The notes under the pieces: generated by a model
What the model was told of the DNA's origin: nothing
Databases searched by the model: none
What the model saw: the letters and a program-made list of their open reading frames with translations, nothing else
Shown here: positions 31,180 to 37,761 of the stretch, in pieces
Layout of the letters: each line of letters opens with the position of its first letter
Position numbering within the stretch: position 1 is the first letter of the stretch
Program-made: the position numbers and the translations under genes
IMG/VR virus record: IMGVR_UViG_3300031673_000123
Span: 1-44,483 of that record
DNA from: a virus
DNA: 44,483 nucleotides
Strand: one strand, 5' to 3'

Positions 31180-31592
31180 GATGTCCCCCCTTCCTTTTTT
31201 ACGTTGTCAATTATTCCGTTTATTTCATTTGCCTGTCCAGTTGTCATGTATTTGTGAGCGATTTCAAGACGCCCCGCTCCGAGCCGAACCAAAAATTTGA
31301 TGTCGTATTCACAGTCGTCGGCCTTCTGGAAAAAACCGTTTTGACAGTGCTCGACGAGCGCGAACGCCTTGAGTTCGAGCAGGCTTTGCGTTCCGGCCAT
31401 TTCGTTCCCCGTTTCCAACTTCCAGATTTCCGCGAAAAATTTCGATTTCGCGGCGTTCAGTAAATCATCCCCGGTATCGCTTTTCGAAAAAAGCGGAAGA
31501 TTCTTTTCGTTAATCAGATAGTCGAAATCGTCGGTGCTTCTTTTGCTACCCATCATTCTGAGCGCCTGCCCGCCTATTAAGATTTTTTCCAT
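31164..31592 (-). CDS. Nucleotidyltransferase-like protein
   Basis: The 142-residue protein begins ILIGGQALRMMGSKRSTDDFDYLI, matching the hGG-(x)n-R-x-T-x-D-[IF]-D signature of polymerase-beta-type nucleotidyltransferases, with the two Asp (about 21-24) as metal ligands; AbiEii-type toxins and related phage proteins share it. The downstream part (LLELKAFALVEHC...YDIKFLVRLG) has the Lys/acidic residues expected in the second half. It may modify nucleotides, tRNA or protein in defence or host takeover. No obvious antitoxin partner is adjacent. SD GAAAGGGAAA follows the hairpin at 31608. Confidence 0.65.
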   Translation of the reverse strand: MEKILIGGQALRMMGSKRSTDDFDYLINEKNLPLFSKSDTGDDLLNAAKSKFFAEIWKLETGNEMAGTQSLLELKAFALVEHCQNGFFQKADDCEYDIKFLVRLGAGRLEIAHKYMTTGQANEINGIIDNVKKEGGTSWNTK

Positions 31593-31607
31593 TGTTTTTT
31601 CCCTTTC

Positions 31608-31625
31608 CGCCCCGTTGCCGGGGCG
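31608..31625 (-). promoter_or_regulatory. GC hairpin upstream of NTase-like gene
   Basis: CGCCCCG (31608-31614) pairs with CGGGGCG (31619-31625) around a 4-base loop. On the minus strand it comes directly before the SD GAAAGGGAAA of the gene starting at 31592, the same arrangement as at 30532 and 30942 but with a different stem sequence. Confidence 0.55.
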
Positions 31626-31635
31626 TATTTTTTTG

Positions 31636-31809
31636 CTACTCGTATTCTTGCGGATATTCTTTTTTGTCGATTTCCAGCTGGGCGGGTCTATAATCCGGAT
31701 GGTCCTCGCGCACGCGACGATTATAGAACTTCAGCAATTCAAGCTGATCCGCGCGGGTTTTTGGAATTCGTCGTATGCCAGATTTAGCCATTTTTTCGTA
31801 GTAATCCAT
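31636..31809 (-). CDS. Hypothetical 57-residue basic protein
   Basis: MDYYEKMAKSGIRRIPKTRADQLELLKFYNRRVREDHPDYRP... is a charged helical protein without a recognised family. ATG 31809 has GAGAGG 7 bases upstream on the minus strand. The last hydrophobic residues are few, so it is soluble. Function unknown. Confidence 0.55.
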   Translation of the reverse strand: MDYYEKMAKSGIRRIPKTRADQLELLKFYNRRVREDHPDYRPAQLEIDKKEYPQEYE

Positions 31810-31871
31810 GCTTTTTCCTCTCAATTTGTTTCCTGATTAAAAACACGATAAACAGCATTCTTGCGGTTGGT

Positions 31872-32114
31872 TTACTCACCCTGGATACTTTTATAAAAAT
31901 CATCAATGTGACTCTTCACTTCCTGCCACTCCGAATCTGAGCGATCGGAGGCATACAAAACCCCTGAAATCCATAATGCGACAGCTATGAAACTGTCAAA
32001 TTCTGCGCCGGCCACAAATGCGTCCAGCACGTCGACAAAGCCAAACCTGGCCGCCTTGAGAAGGGCCTTTGAAATATTTGAGTCAATGTCGAATCTGTCG
32101 TTCATATTTTTCAT
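31872..32114 (-). CDS. Hypothetical acidic protein, first gene of leftward operon
   Basis: The 80-residue acidic protein has ISKALLKAARFGFVDVLDAFVAGAEFDSFIAVALWISGVLYAS, a hydrophobic helical core of the ankyrin-like or membrane-associated sort, and an acidic C-terminus. SD GAAAGGA lies about 8 bases before ATG 32114, and a second copy (ATGAAAGGAAA) is found 27 bases further upstream. No family recognised. Confidence 0.55.
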   Translation of the reverse strand: MKNMNDRFDIDSNISKALLKAARFGFVDVLDAFVAGAEFDSFIAVALWISGVLYASDRSDSEWQEVKSHIDDFYKSIQGE

Positions 32115-32742
32115 ATCCGGTTTCCTTTCATCGTTGTTTGCATGTCATTTCCTTTCATATGTTTCGTTTCCGTTTTTTGTCCAGTTGGCTCCGTTCCGCC
32201 CCGTCCGAACTCTCTCGGAGGCTCCCTTGCGCCTTTCGCTTGCCCCGGTTCCCCTATGGCTTGCTTCGGATTTTCCGGCTATCCGCTTCCGTTTCGGGAG
32301 TGTTTGAGGTACTTGCTCCGGCCATCCTTGCCGGTCCCGATCTCAATTTTTCAAACAACCAACCAACTGTCTATGTATAATGCAATCGATGTGCCATGAT
32401 ATAACAAAAAGCTATATTTTTCTACAAAAAGCCTGTAGAACCGCATGGATAAAGGAAAAAATAATTTTCGCGGTGCCGCTTTTTTGATTTTGCGCTCCTG
32501 AAATTGCCACAAATCGCCGGGAAAAGTGCCAATTCTCGTCGCGCCATTACCAAGGCTTTACAGAGACGCATACCGCAAAGCCGCAATTGACAAGGCTTTA
32601 CAGACACAAAAAATTGTCAAAAAAGTGACAATAAATGTCACATTTTCCTATATTGCAAAACAAAAACATGAACTTTGTGTTCCGATAGGAACTTTTTGTT
32701 CTTATATAAAAAATGCCAGTTAAATCAATAGGTCGCTGGTAT
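32115..32742. other. 628-base region between divergent gene sets; no convincing gene
   Basis: The part 32170-32340 is GC-rich and, as a minus-strand leader, can form hairpins such as CCGGC/GCCGG (32318-32334). TTTCCTTTCAT occurs twice (32121-32131 and 32148-32158), duplicating an SD on the minus strand. CAAGGCTTTACAGA is repeated exactly 40 bases apart (32551-32564 and 32591-32604). Inverted repeats follow at 32614-32641. The open frames here (for example 32526-32723) lack start sites and look accidental. Probably promoters and regulatory sites for both directions. Confidence 0.5.
32614..32641. promoter_or_regulatory. Overlapping TGTCA/TGACA palindromes
   Basis: TTGTCA (32614-32619) faces TGACAA (32626-32631), and GTGACA (32625-32630) faces TGTCAC (32636-32641). 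The central half-site is shared, so two dimers could compete. The same half-sites occur at 7352-7393 upstream of the structural genes, suggesting one regulator. Confidence 0.5.
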
Positions 32743-32771
32743 ATGTCAAAAAAACTGGAACTCTGGGTTCC
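32679..32771. promoter_or_regulatory. GGAAC/GTTCC operator-like cluster
   Basis: GTTCC-gata-GGAAC (32679-32692) overlaps GGAAC-ttttt-GTTCT (32688-32702), and GGAAC-tctgg-GTTCC follows at 32757-32771. TATATAAA (32703-32710) lies beside the first pair and could be a -10 region. The third site lies within the small ORF at 32743. Confidence 0.4.
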
Positions 32772-32841
32772 TGTTTTGTTTTTCCAGATGGCCGGATATG
32801 CATTTTTATGGGGTTGGCACGAGGATTGCAGGAGGTATTGA
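32743..32841 (+). CDS. 32-residue membrane peptide (tentative)
   Basis: MSKKLELWVPVLFFQMAGYA followed by FLWGWHEDCRRY has a charged start, one hydrophobic segment and a basic end, typical of a small single-span peptide. The SD is weak (AGGT about 10 bases upstream). The stop lies inside the 22-bp palindrome at 32832. It may be a leader to the membrane protein at 32902. Confidence 0.4.
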   Translation: MSKKLELWVPVLFFQMAGYAFLWGWHEDCRRY

Positions 32842-32853
32842 ATTCAATACCTC
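32832..32853. repeat. 22-bp perfect palindrome
   Basis: The palindrome is GAGGTATTGAA followed by its exact reverse complement. A half copy (AATACCTC) lies at 33173-33180 and an imperfect whole copy at 33426-33446, each in the spacer before the next gene. It could be an operator or, as RNA, a hairpin that hides a GGAGG-like SD. Confidence 0.7.
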
Positions 32854-32901
32854 AGTCAAGAATGCTCACAAGGGACCGTTTAACGAAAGGATTTTGGAAA
32901 C

Positions 32902-33174
32902 ATGAAGGCAATTGTATCAATCGGGTTTGTTTTTCTGAGCTTGGCGCTTAACGCAGGGGCCATAGCATTTTCATGGACATGGTTCATTTCTCCTCTGGGC
33001 GTCCCTGAAATAGGTTATGCCCACGCGCTTGGAATAGGTGGGCTTGTCAGCTACATGACAAACCCGACAAATGTAAAAACAGAAAAAAAAGAACATTGGG
33101 AAACTATTGCGATTATTGTTCTTAGACCTGTTATTTTTTTGGCCGTTGCGTATTTGATAAAATGTTTTATGTAA
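32902..33174 (+). CDS. Small membrane protein, three helices
   Basis: The 90-residue protein has hydrophobic segments at about 3-30 (with SWTWFISPLGVPEIGYAHALGI, a pattern seen in a family of small phage inner-membrane proteins), 42-52 and 69-88. GAAAGG (32885-32890) lies 11 bases upstream in the same GAAAGGATTTTG context as the RecT-like gene. Function unknown; superinfection immunity or holin-like roles are only possibilities. Confidence 0.6.
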   Translation: MKAIVSIGFVFLSLALNAGAIAFSWTWFISPLGVPEIGYAHALGIGGLVSYMTNPTNVKTEKKEHWETIAIIVLRPVIFLAVAYLIKCFM

Positions 33175-33215
33175 TACCTCATTCGTGGATGAATCCTTAG
33201 AAAGGAAATGCAACG

Positions 33216-33401
33216 ATGATTACGGAATATCTTCCAAAAACCGACGATGATGTCTTCGAGAAATTCAAAGAGTATGAAAATGATCTGTTGTCGAAAACCT
33301 TGGCCGCAATATATCGATACCGGAGAAGCATGGGTGACGAAGTTTTGGTGGCATATGAATATACTTTGAAAGCGCACATAGATCATGTGACAGGTCCATG
33401 A
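33216..33401 (+). CDS. Hypothetical 61-residue protein
   Basis: A charged, helical protein (KTDDDVFEKFKEYENDLLSKTLAAIYRYRRSMGDEVLVAYEYTLKAHI) with SD AAAGGAAA before ATG 33216. No family recognised. It lies between the AATACCTC half-site and the tRNA-like gene. Confidence 0.5.
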   Translation: MITEYLPKTDDDVFEKFKEYENDLLSKTLAAIYRYRRSMGDEVLVAYEYTLKAHIDHVTGP

Positions 33402-33425
33402 TTCTGGCGGGCTGATAAGATTTTT

Positions 33426-33446
33426 GAAGTATTGAATCCAATATCC
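33426..33446. repeat. Imperfect copy of the 22-bp palindrome, directly 5' of tRNA
   Basis: GAAGTATTGAATCCAATATCC matches the palindrome at 32832-32853 with about four changes and abuts the first base of the tRNA acceptor stem. Confidence 0.55.
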
Positions 33447-33523
33447 GGGGCGGTAAGTTAATTGGATAAACGGCGCGTCTAATTCCCGGAGGAATACGGG
33501 TTCGAATCCCGTCCGCTCCACCA
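33447..33523 (+). tRNA. tRNA-like gene with encoded CCA and irregular anticodon arm
   Basis: GGGGCGG (33447-33453) pairs with CCGCTCC (33513-33519) with one G-U, followed by discriminator A and an encoded CCA (33521-33523). The T-arm ACGGG-TTCGAAT-CCCGT is perfect, and TAAGTTAATTGGATA is a normal D-arm start with three pairs. The anticodon stem, however, does not pair properly in any register. The loop region GCGTCTAATTC would give TCT (Arg, like phage tRNA-Arg in the D-arm) or CTA. It may be a decaying tRNA, an unusual decoy, or an attachment-site relic; there is no integrase. Confidence 0.7.
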
Positions 33524-33552
33524 AAAATAACCCAGAAAGGATTTTGAAAAAA

Positions 33553-34467
33553 ATGGCAAGCGAACTCGTTCAAATTGACAAAAATTTCGAATCGCAGTGG
33601 CAAATCGCCCAGGTGTTCGCGGCGAGCGACCTTGTGCCGGCGCATTTCAAAAAACCGGAAAACGCATGGATCGCGCTCAATTTGGCAGGGAGAATGGGGA
33701 TTGATCCGTTCATGCTCATGCAAAATTTGTATGTAGTGCATGGCAAACCGGGCATTGAGGCAAAACTCGCCATTGCCCTGATCAACGACTCCGGGCGGTT
33801 TTCACCGCTGGAATACGAGATGTCCGGAGGAGAGGGGGATGAGAAAACCTGTGTCGCCTCGGCAAGCCGGATCAATTCCGACGGTACAGCCGGGGCCAAA
33901 ATTTTCGGCCCACCGGTGTCGATCAAAATGGCGAAGGACGAGGGATGGCTTTCGAAATCCGGGTCAAAATGGAAAACGATGCCGGATATGATGCTCAGAT
34001 ACCGCGCGGCAACTTTTTTTGCGCGGGTCTCATGCCCGGAAATGCTTTTCGGAATGCAAACTAAAGACGAAATCGTTGACGCATCGGATGCCGTACCAGT
34101 TGACGACGCCGGCCCGCGCATCGCCGCGTCCGAACCCGCATACACGCTTGAAAAAAAATCCCCACCCGCCACCACGGGACCGTATGGCGACAATTTCCCG
34201 GTGATTTGCGGGAATGCGGAATGCAAAAGATATTCCCCTGACGTCCCGTCACACTGCTGCGAGACGCGTATTTGTATTGACGGTCATATTATTGCCCAAT
34301 GCAAGGCGCTGTCCCGCATGTCGGCGACCCAGGTGCTTTTGGAAATCAGAGATTCTGCGTCAGGGGAGGCTATGATCGGGGAGGCAAAAATCAAACTCGG
34401 AATTGATAAAGCTGACACGGATGAAACAAAGTGGAAACTCGTGGAAGAAATTATGTGGGGGGTGTAG
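33553..34467 (+). CDS. RecT-like single-strand annealing protein
   Basis: This 304-residue protein has ASDLVPAHFKKPENAWIALNLAGRMGIDPFMLMQNLYVVHGKPGIEAKLAIALINDSGRFSPLEYE at about 27-92, the conserved core of RecT-related phage recombinases that anneal complementary single strands. Variation lies in the C-terminal half: a Pro-rich linker (about 195-215), then a Cys cluster (CGNAECKRYSPDVPSHCCETRIC) that may bind zinc, and a helical end. ATG 33553 is chosen over TTG 33544, both downstream of AGAAAGGA. It pairs functionally with the RecE-like exonuclease at 36101, 1.6 kb downstream with cargo genes between. Confidence 0.85.
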   Translation: MASELVQIDKNFESQWQIAQVFAASDLVPAHFKKPENAWIALNLAGRMGIDPFMLMQNLYVVHGKPGIEAKLAIALINDSGRFSPLEYEMSGGEGDEKTCVASASRINSDGTAGAKIFGPPVSIKMAKDEGWLSKSGSKWKTMPDMMLRYRAATFFARVSCPEMLFGMQTKDEIVDASDAVPVDDAGPRIAASEPAYTLEKKSPPATTGPYGDNFPVICGNAECKRYSPDVPSHCCETRICIDGHIIAQCKALSRMSATQVLLEIRDSASGEAMIGEAKIKLGIDKADTDETKWKLVEEIMWGV

Positions 34468-34504
34468 GTTACTCTATGATTATGGCGACATCTGAGCGTT
34501 AACA

Positions 34505-34558
34505 GCCATCCGCCCGCTCCGCCGCCCAGGTGGGCACAGGAAAGCGCGGGCGGATGGC
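34505..34558 (+). terminator. Strong inverted repeat, probable terminator
   Basis: GCCATCCGCCCGC (34505-34517) pairs perfectly with GCGGGCGGATGGC (34546-34558), with an inner GCCCA-gg-TGGGC hairpin, forming a cruciform-like structure. TTTTATTTTTA follows after a few bases. It would end transcription from the RecT gene and insulate the AT-rich cargo gene at 34601. Confidence 0.6.
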
Positions 34559-34600
34559 AGGAATTTTATTTTTACAATCAATCGATAAAAGGATTAAAAA

Positions 34601-35674
34601 ATGAAAAAGCAAATAGTTAAAGGATTCAAAAATGGACGAAGAACAGCAACCGGTTTTATATGTAAGGATTTTGAATTTAAAGTTGGCGAAACTTATAAAT
34701 GTGATGGCAGCAGAATTAAATTGTGTATGAACGGATTCCATTTTCATAGGAATCCGTTCGATTTGTTTACGTATTACGATATGGACATTGATATTACAGT
34801 TGCAGAAATTCAAGCGTCTGGTTTTGTTATAGATGGAGAAAATAAATCTGTTTGTTCAGAAATTAAAATCATTAAAATATTGAATGAAGAAGAGTTATCT
34901 ATTTTGGGAAATACTGCAAATAATTTTGGGTGGGCCAATACAGGGAACAGTAATACAGGGTACAGGAATACAGGAAACAGGAATACAGGGTACAGGAATA
35001 CAGGGTACAGGAATACAGGAAACAGGAATACAGGAAACAGGAATACAGGGAACTGGAATACAGGGGACTGGAATACAGGAAACAGTAATACAGGGGACAG
35101 TAATACAGGGGACAGTAATACAGGGAACAGTAATACAGGGGACAGTAATACAGGGAACAGTAATACAGGGTACAGTAATACAGGGTACAGGAATACAGGG
35201 GACAGTAATACAGGGAACAGTAATACAGGGTACAGTAATACAGGGGACAGTAATACAGGGGACAGTAATACAGGGGACAGTAATACAGGGGACAGTAATA
35301 CAGGGTACAGTAATACAGGGGACTGGAATACAGGGGACAGTAATACAGGGAACAGGAATACAGGGTACAGGAATACAGGGGACAGTAATACAGGGAACTG
35401 GAATAAGACAAACAGATCATCTGGTTTTTTTAACACATTTGAATGTATTAGCGTGTTTAACAAACCGTGCGATATAAGTGTATGGAATAAAACAATAATT
35501 CCGAATTTTTTGTATTCTTCAAGTGACTGGAATGAAAATATTAGAAATATTACTATAAAAGAAATCGAGTTATTGTGTGATATTCCTAATTTTGATCCTG
35601 AAATTTTCTATGAGATTTCAGGATTAAGTATTGACGATTTGTATTATTATGAAATACTTTTTAGGAAGTTTTAA
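34601..35674 (+). CDS. NTG pentapeptide-repeat protein with DUF7666-like N-terminus
   Basis: The 357-residue protein has three parts. Residues about 1-105 (KGFKNGRRTATGFICKDFEFKVGETYKC...MNGFHFHRNPFDLFTYYD...EIKIIKIL) resemble DUF7666, a domain found at the start of phage repeat proteins. Residues about 113-267 are 31 tandem pentapeptides N-T-G-[N/Y/D]-[S/R/W], of the Pentapeptide_2 (xNxGx) type that folds as a beta-helix. Residues 268-357 form a unique helical cap. The gene is strikingly AT-rich and has other codon usage than its neighbours, is preceded by a terminator, and looks acquired. Possible roles are DNA mimicry or surface binding; none is shown. Confidence 0.8.
   Translation: MKKQIVKGFKNGRRTATGFICKDFEFKVGETYKCDGSRIKLCMNGFHFHRNPFDLFTYYDMDIDITVAEIQASGFVIDGENKSVCSEIKIIKILNEEELSILGNTANNFGWANTGNSNTGYRNTGNRNTGYRNTGYRNTGNRNTGNRNTGNWNTGDWNTGNSNTGDSNTGDSNTGNSNTGDSNTGNSNTGYSNTGYRNTGDSNTGNSNTGYSNTGDSNTGDSNTGDSNTGDSNTGYSNTGDWNTGDSNTGNRNTGYRNTGDSNTGNWNKTNRSSGFFNTFECISVFNKPCDISVWNKTIIPNFLYSSSDWNENIRNITIKEIELLCDIPNFDPEIFYEISGLSIDDLYYYEILFRKF
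34937..35401 (+). repeat. 31 tandem 15-bp repeats
   Basis: Each unit begins AATACAGG and varies only at the codons for positions 4 and 5 (AAC/TAC/GAC and AGT/AGG/TGG). Because 15 is a multiple of 3, all other frames of the array are also open, producing long false ORFs on both strands. Copy number is likely to change by slippage without shifting frame. Confidence 0.95.
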
Positions 35675-35707
35675 ATCAAAAATCATCCCGACGCTTTGGA
35701 GTGAGAA

Positions 35708-35881
35708 ATGAGATTTTGGCAAATGACCGGATACCGGGTAGTTTTGGCTAACAGGGCGCTTGACATCTACGCCCACGGGATGCTCAGAATGGGCGGGATA
35801 AACGGGTTTGGGACACATATGCTCTGCAGCAACGGGATGAAATTGCAGAGGGTTGTGTGTCCAATGGTGGGGAGAAATTGA
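35708..35881 (+). CDS. 57-residue hypothetical protein
   Basis: The ORF MRFWQMTGYRVVLANRALDI... has SD GGAGTGAG before ATG 35708 and ends ...MVGRN with a stop in GTGGGGAGAAATTGA. It contains no family motif but is Met- and Gly-rich (AHGMLRMGGINGFGTHM). Its last 15 bases are nearly repeated at 36087-36101. Confidence 0.45.
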   Translation: MRFWQMTGYRVVLANRALDIYAHGMLRMGGINGFGTHMLCSNGMKLQRVVCPMVGRN

Positions 35882-36101
35882 AATGAAAAAACTGTACGAA
35901 TTTGTCGCGCTTTTGGAATGCGGTTACGTTGTAGCCGCCGACAGTGAGGAGTCTGCAAGGAAAGCGGTCAAAACCTACGAGCGGTTGTGGTTTGAAAGCG
36001 GCGATTTTGTTGGAGTCAGTGACGTCGATCTTGTTGATGTCAGGGAGGCCGACCAGGACTGCCTGGAAGATTTGGCGCATGAGATTGTGGGGAGAAACTG
36101 A
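35867..36101 (+). repeat. 15-bp near-identical repeats flanking a small gene
   Basis: GTGGGGAGAAATTGA (35867-35881) and GTGGGGAGAAACTGA (36087-36101) differ by one base. Both contain the SD plus the stop codon of one gene and lead into the start of the next. They bracket the gene at 35883-36101. Confidence 0.7.
35883..36101 (+). CDS. Hypothetical acidic protein
   Basis: This 72-residue protein (KKLYEFVALLECGYVVAADSEESARKAVKTYERLW...DVDLVDVREADQDCLEDLAHEIV) resembles small alpha/beta phage proteins with an EF-xx-LxC-x-Y-VVxAxxEExA core. ATG 35883 follows a GGGGAGAA SD. It ends as TGATG, one base overlapping the exonuclease start. Function unknown. Confidence 0.55.
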   Translation: MKKLYEFVALLECGYVVAADSEESARKAVKTYERLWFESGDFVGVSDVDLVDVREADQDCLEDLAHEIVGRN

Positions 36102-36985
36102 TGGAGCATCCATACTTTGCAAAGCCCGGCCAGTCGTCGGGCAAATTGTCCAGATTCTGGAATGGCGGTGATTATTCGCCGGACATTGCACTGCGGCAAA
36201 TCGACTGGAAATACGATTTTGAAAAAGGCCATGCTTTTGAGGCCGTCGTAATGGACACAGCAACCGGTTCGGGCGAGTTCGGGAAAAAATACTACGTCAG
36301 CGAGATTGACAACGAACCCCCGGATGAAATCGCCGAGGCCATAAAAGACGGCAGGCCTCTTGCCGGTCTGGAAATACTGACGCAGAAAGGGGAGCGCAAC
36401 AAGACCTACTCAAAGCGCCATGCGTATATCGATGAGGCAATCGGTTTTCCTGGGCTGATCCCGGTTTGCCAGAAAGACTATGGGGCGATGAGGACGCTCG
36501 CAAAATCGATCATGGGGCTTGAATTCCCGGAATGGCACCCGCTGAAGGGCCACAAAATAGGCGAGTACCTGGCAGTCTGTGAGTGGCAGACCGAACACTA
36601 CTGGACAGACGGCGGCATGATCCAAAAAAAGGCGCTCGCCGACTGCCTGTACATCGATCAGGGCATGGCCTTCCCGGTCGATCTGAAATGGACCGGGGCG
36701 TTTTCACAGTTCCGGTCTGCGATGCGCTCCCATCACTGGATACAGGCATTGCACTACGAGATGGGCATCAGGGCGACGCGGGGGGTCAAATGCGCCCCCA
36801 TGCTGTTTGTGGTCGGATGCGCGGCCGAACCGCCGCTTGCCCAGACGTGGGGCGTTGACCAGCGAAACGTGTCTGATTTACTTGTCGAATATGACCGGCT
36901 TTGCATGGCCTGGCACACATGGGAGCTTGCGGGGTCGCCTAAAACGGGAACGCTACCGGCAAAGGAAGTTAAAATATGGATATAA
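36101..36985 (+). CDS. RecE-like PD-(D/E)XK exonuclease
   Basis: The 294-residue protein has an EKGHAFEAVV segment (first acidic residue, about E47), KALADCLYID (D181) and FPVDLKWTGAF (D194-x-K196), followed by HHWIQALHYEMGI (Q215). This E/D...DxK...Q-x-x-x-Y order is the exonuclease core of the RecE/exonuclease VIII and YqaJ-like PD-(D/E)XK groups. It would resect double-stranded ends to give 3' single strands for the RecT-like protein at 33553. It starts at TGATG and overlaps the next gene by 10 bases. Confidence 0.85.
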   Translation: MEHPYFAKPGQSSGKLSRFWNGGDYSPDIALRQIDWKYDFEKGHAFEAVVMDTATGSGEFGKKYYVSEIDNEPPDEIAEAIKDGRPLAGLEILTQKGERNKTYSKRHAYIDEAIGFPGLIPVCQKDYGAMRTLAKSIMGLEFPEWHPLKGHKIGEYLAVCEWQTEHYWTDGGMIQKKALADCLYIDQGMAFPVDLKWTGAFSQFRSAMRSHHWIQALHYEMGIRATRGVKCAPMLFVVGCAAEPPLAQTWGVDQRNVSDLLVEYDRLCMAWHTWELAGSPKTGTLPAKEVKIWI

Positions 36986-37707
36986 CGACGCATATTATAG
37001 CTCTGTCGGGGGGAAAGGACTCGACTGCCATGGCTCTCCGGATGATGGAATTGGAGCCTGAACGAAATTACAGGTTTCTCGTGACTCCGACAGGCGATGA
37101 GTTGCCGGAAATGGCGGCGCATTGGGAGCGACTTGGAACGATGCTCGGAGGGTTGACCGTACGGCATGACGCAGAGTATCCGACGATTTATGATTTGATT
37201 TCCCATTTCAGGGCGCTGCCAAATTTTAGACAGAGATGGTGCACCAGGCTACTGAAAATAGAGGTAGCACAAAAATTTTACGCGGAAAATATGCCGGCAG
37301 TGGTATATGTGGGGCTTCGGGCGGATGAGGCCAAGCGGCGCGGAAACAAAATATTCGACGGGAACATTGAGCAGCGATTCCCGCTTCGTGAATGGGGGTG
37401 GGGTCTGGCTGATGTCCTTGGATATCTGGAAAGGCGAGGAGTCAATATCCCGCGCCGAACAGACTGCGCGATGTGCTTTTGGCAGCGGATTGACGAATGG
37501 TGGACACTTTGGAAAGAATACCCGAAAATTTTCAATCGTCTGGTTGGGCTGGAAAACGAATTAAACAAAACCCTGCTGACCCCTGGAAAATTTGGAACGA
37601 CGTGGCCGCATCGCCTATCTGGATTGGCGGAAGAATTTTCCAGGGGCAGAATGCCTAAAAAAATAATCGCAGAGCAGTCCGGCAAATGCCGGATTTGCAG
37701 CTTATAA
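36976..37707 (+). CDS. PAPS reductase-like PP-loop protein
   Basis: SGGKDSTAM at residues 11-19 is the PP-loop for ATP or PAPS binding. WCTRLLKI (about 89-96), VGLRADEAKRRGN, FPLREWGWGLADVLGYLERRGV and RTDCAMCFWQ then follow the phosphoadenosine phosphosulfate reductase/DndC-type pattern. The CAMC (about 158-161) and CRIC (about 239-242) pairs may bind a metal or Fe-S centre. Related phage proteins are widespread; sulfur transfer to nucleic acids (as with DndC) or to tRNA is possible. AAAGGAAG precedes ATG 36976. Confidence 0.8.
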   Translation: MDITTHIIALSGGKDSTAMALRMMELEPERNYRFLVTPTGDELPEMAAHWERLGTMLGGLTVRHDAEYPTIYDLISHFRALPNFRQRWCTRLLKIEVAQKFYAENMPAVVYVGLRADEAKRRGNKIFDGNIEQRFPLREWGWGLADVLGYLERRGVNIPRRTDCAMCFWQRIDEWWTLWKEYPKIFNRLVGLENELNKTLLTPGKFGTTWPHRLSGLAEEFSRGRMPKKIIAEQSGKCRICSL

Positions 37708-37761
37708 ATAGCGATTTGGTAAACTTGATAAAATTTGGGTATAGACGAAGGGGGATAATTT

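Noticed and set aside
32069-32399. Overlapping plus-strand ORFs in the GC-rich spacer (32069-32380 and 32142-32399)
   Set aside because: No SD, unusual composition, and located in what seems a minus-strand leader.
32526-32723. 65-residue ORF with GTG start
   Set aside because: Contains the 14-bp direct repeats and the operator palindromes, and has no ribosome site; more likely regulatory DNA.
33447-33523. Phage attachment site within a tRNA
   Set aside because: Both 5' and 3' acceptor halves are present and no integrase gene exists; kept as a tRNA-like gene instead.
34937-35401. CRISPR-like array
   Set aside because: Units are 15 bp, contiguous and without unique spacers; they encode pentapeptides in a long gene.
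34810-35463. Long minus-strand ORF (and plus-strand ORF 34884-35477) across the NTG repeats
   Set aside because: They are by-products of the 15-bp repeat, which keeps all frames open; the encoded proteins are low-complexity and have no start sites.
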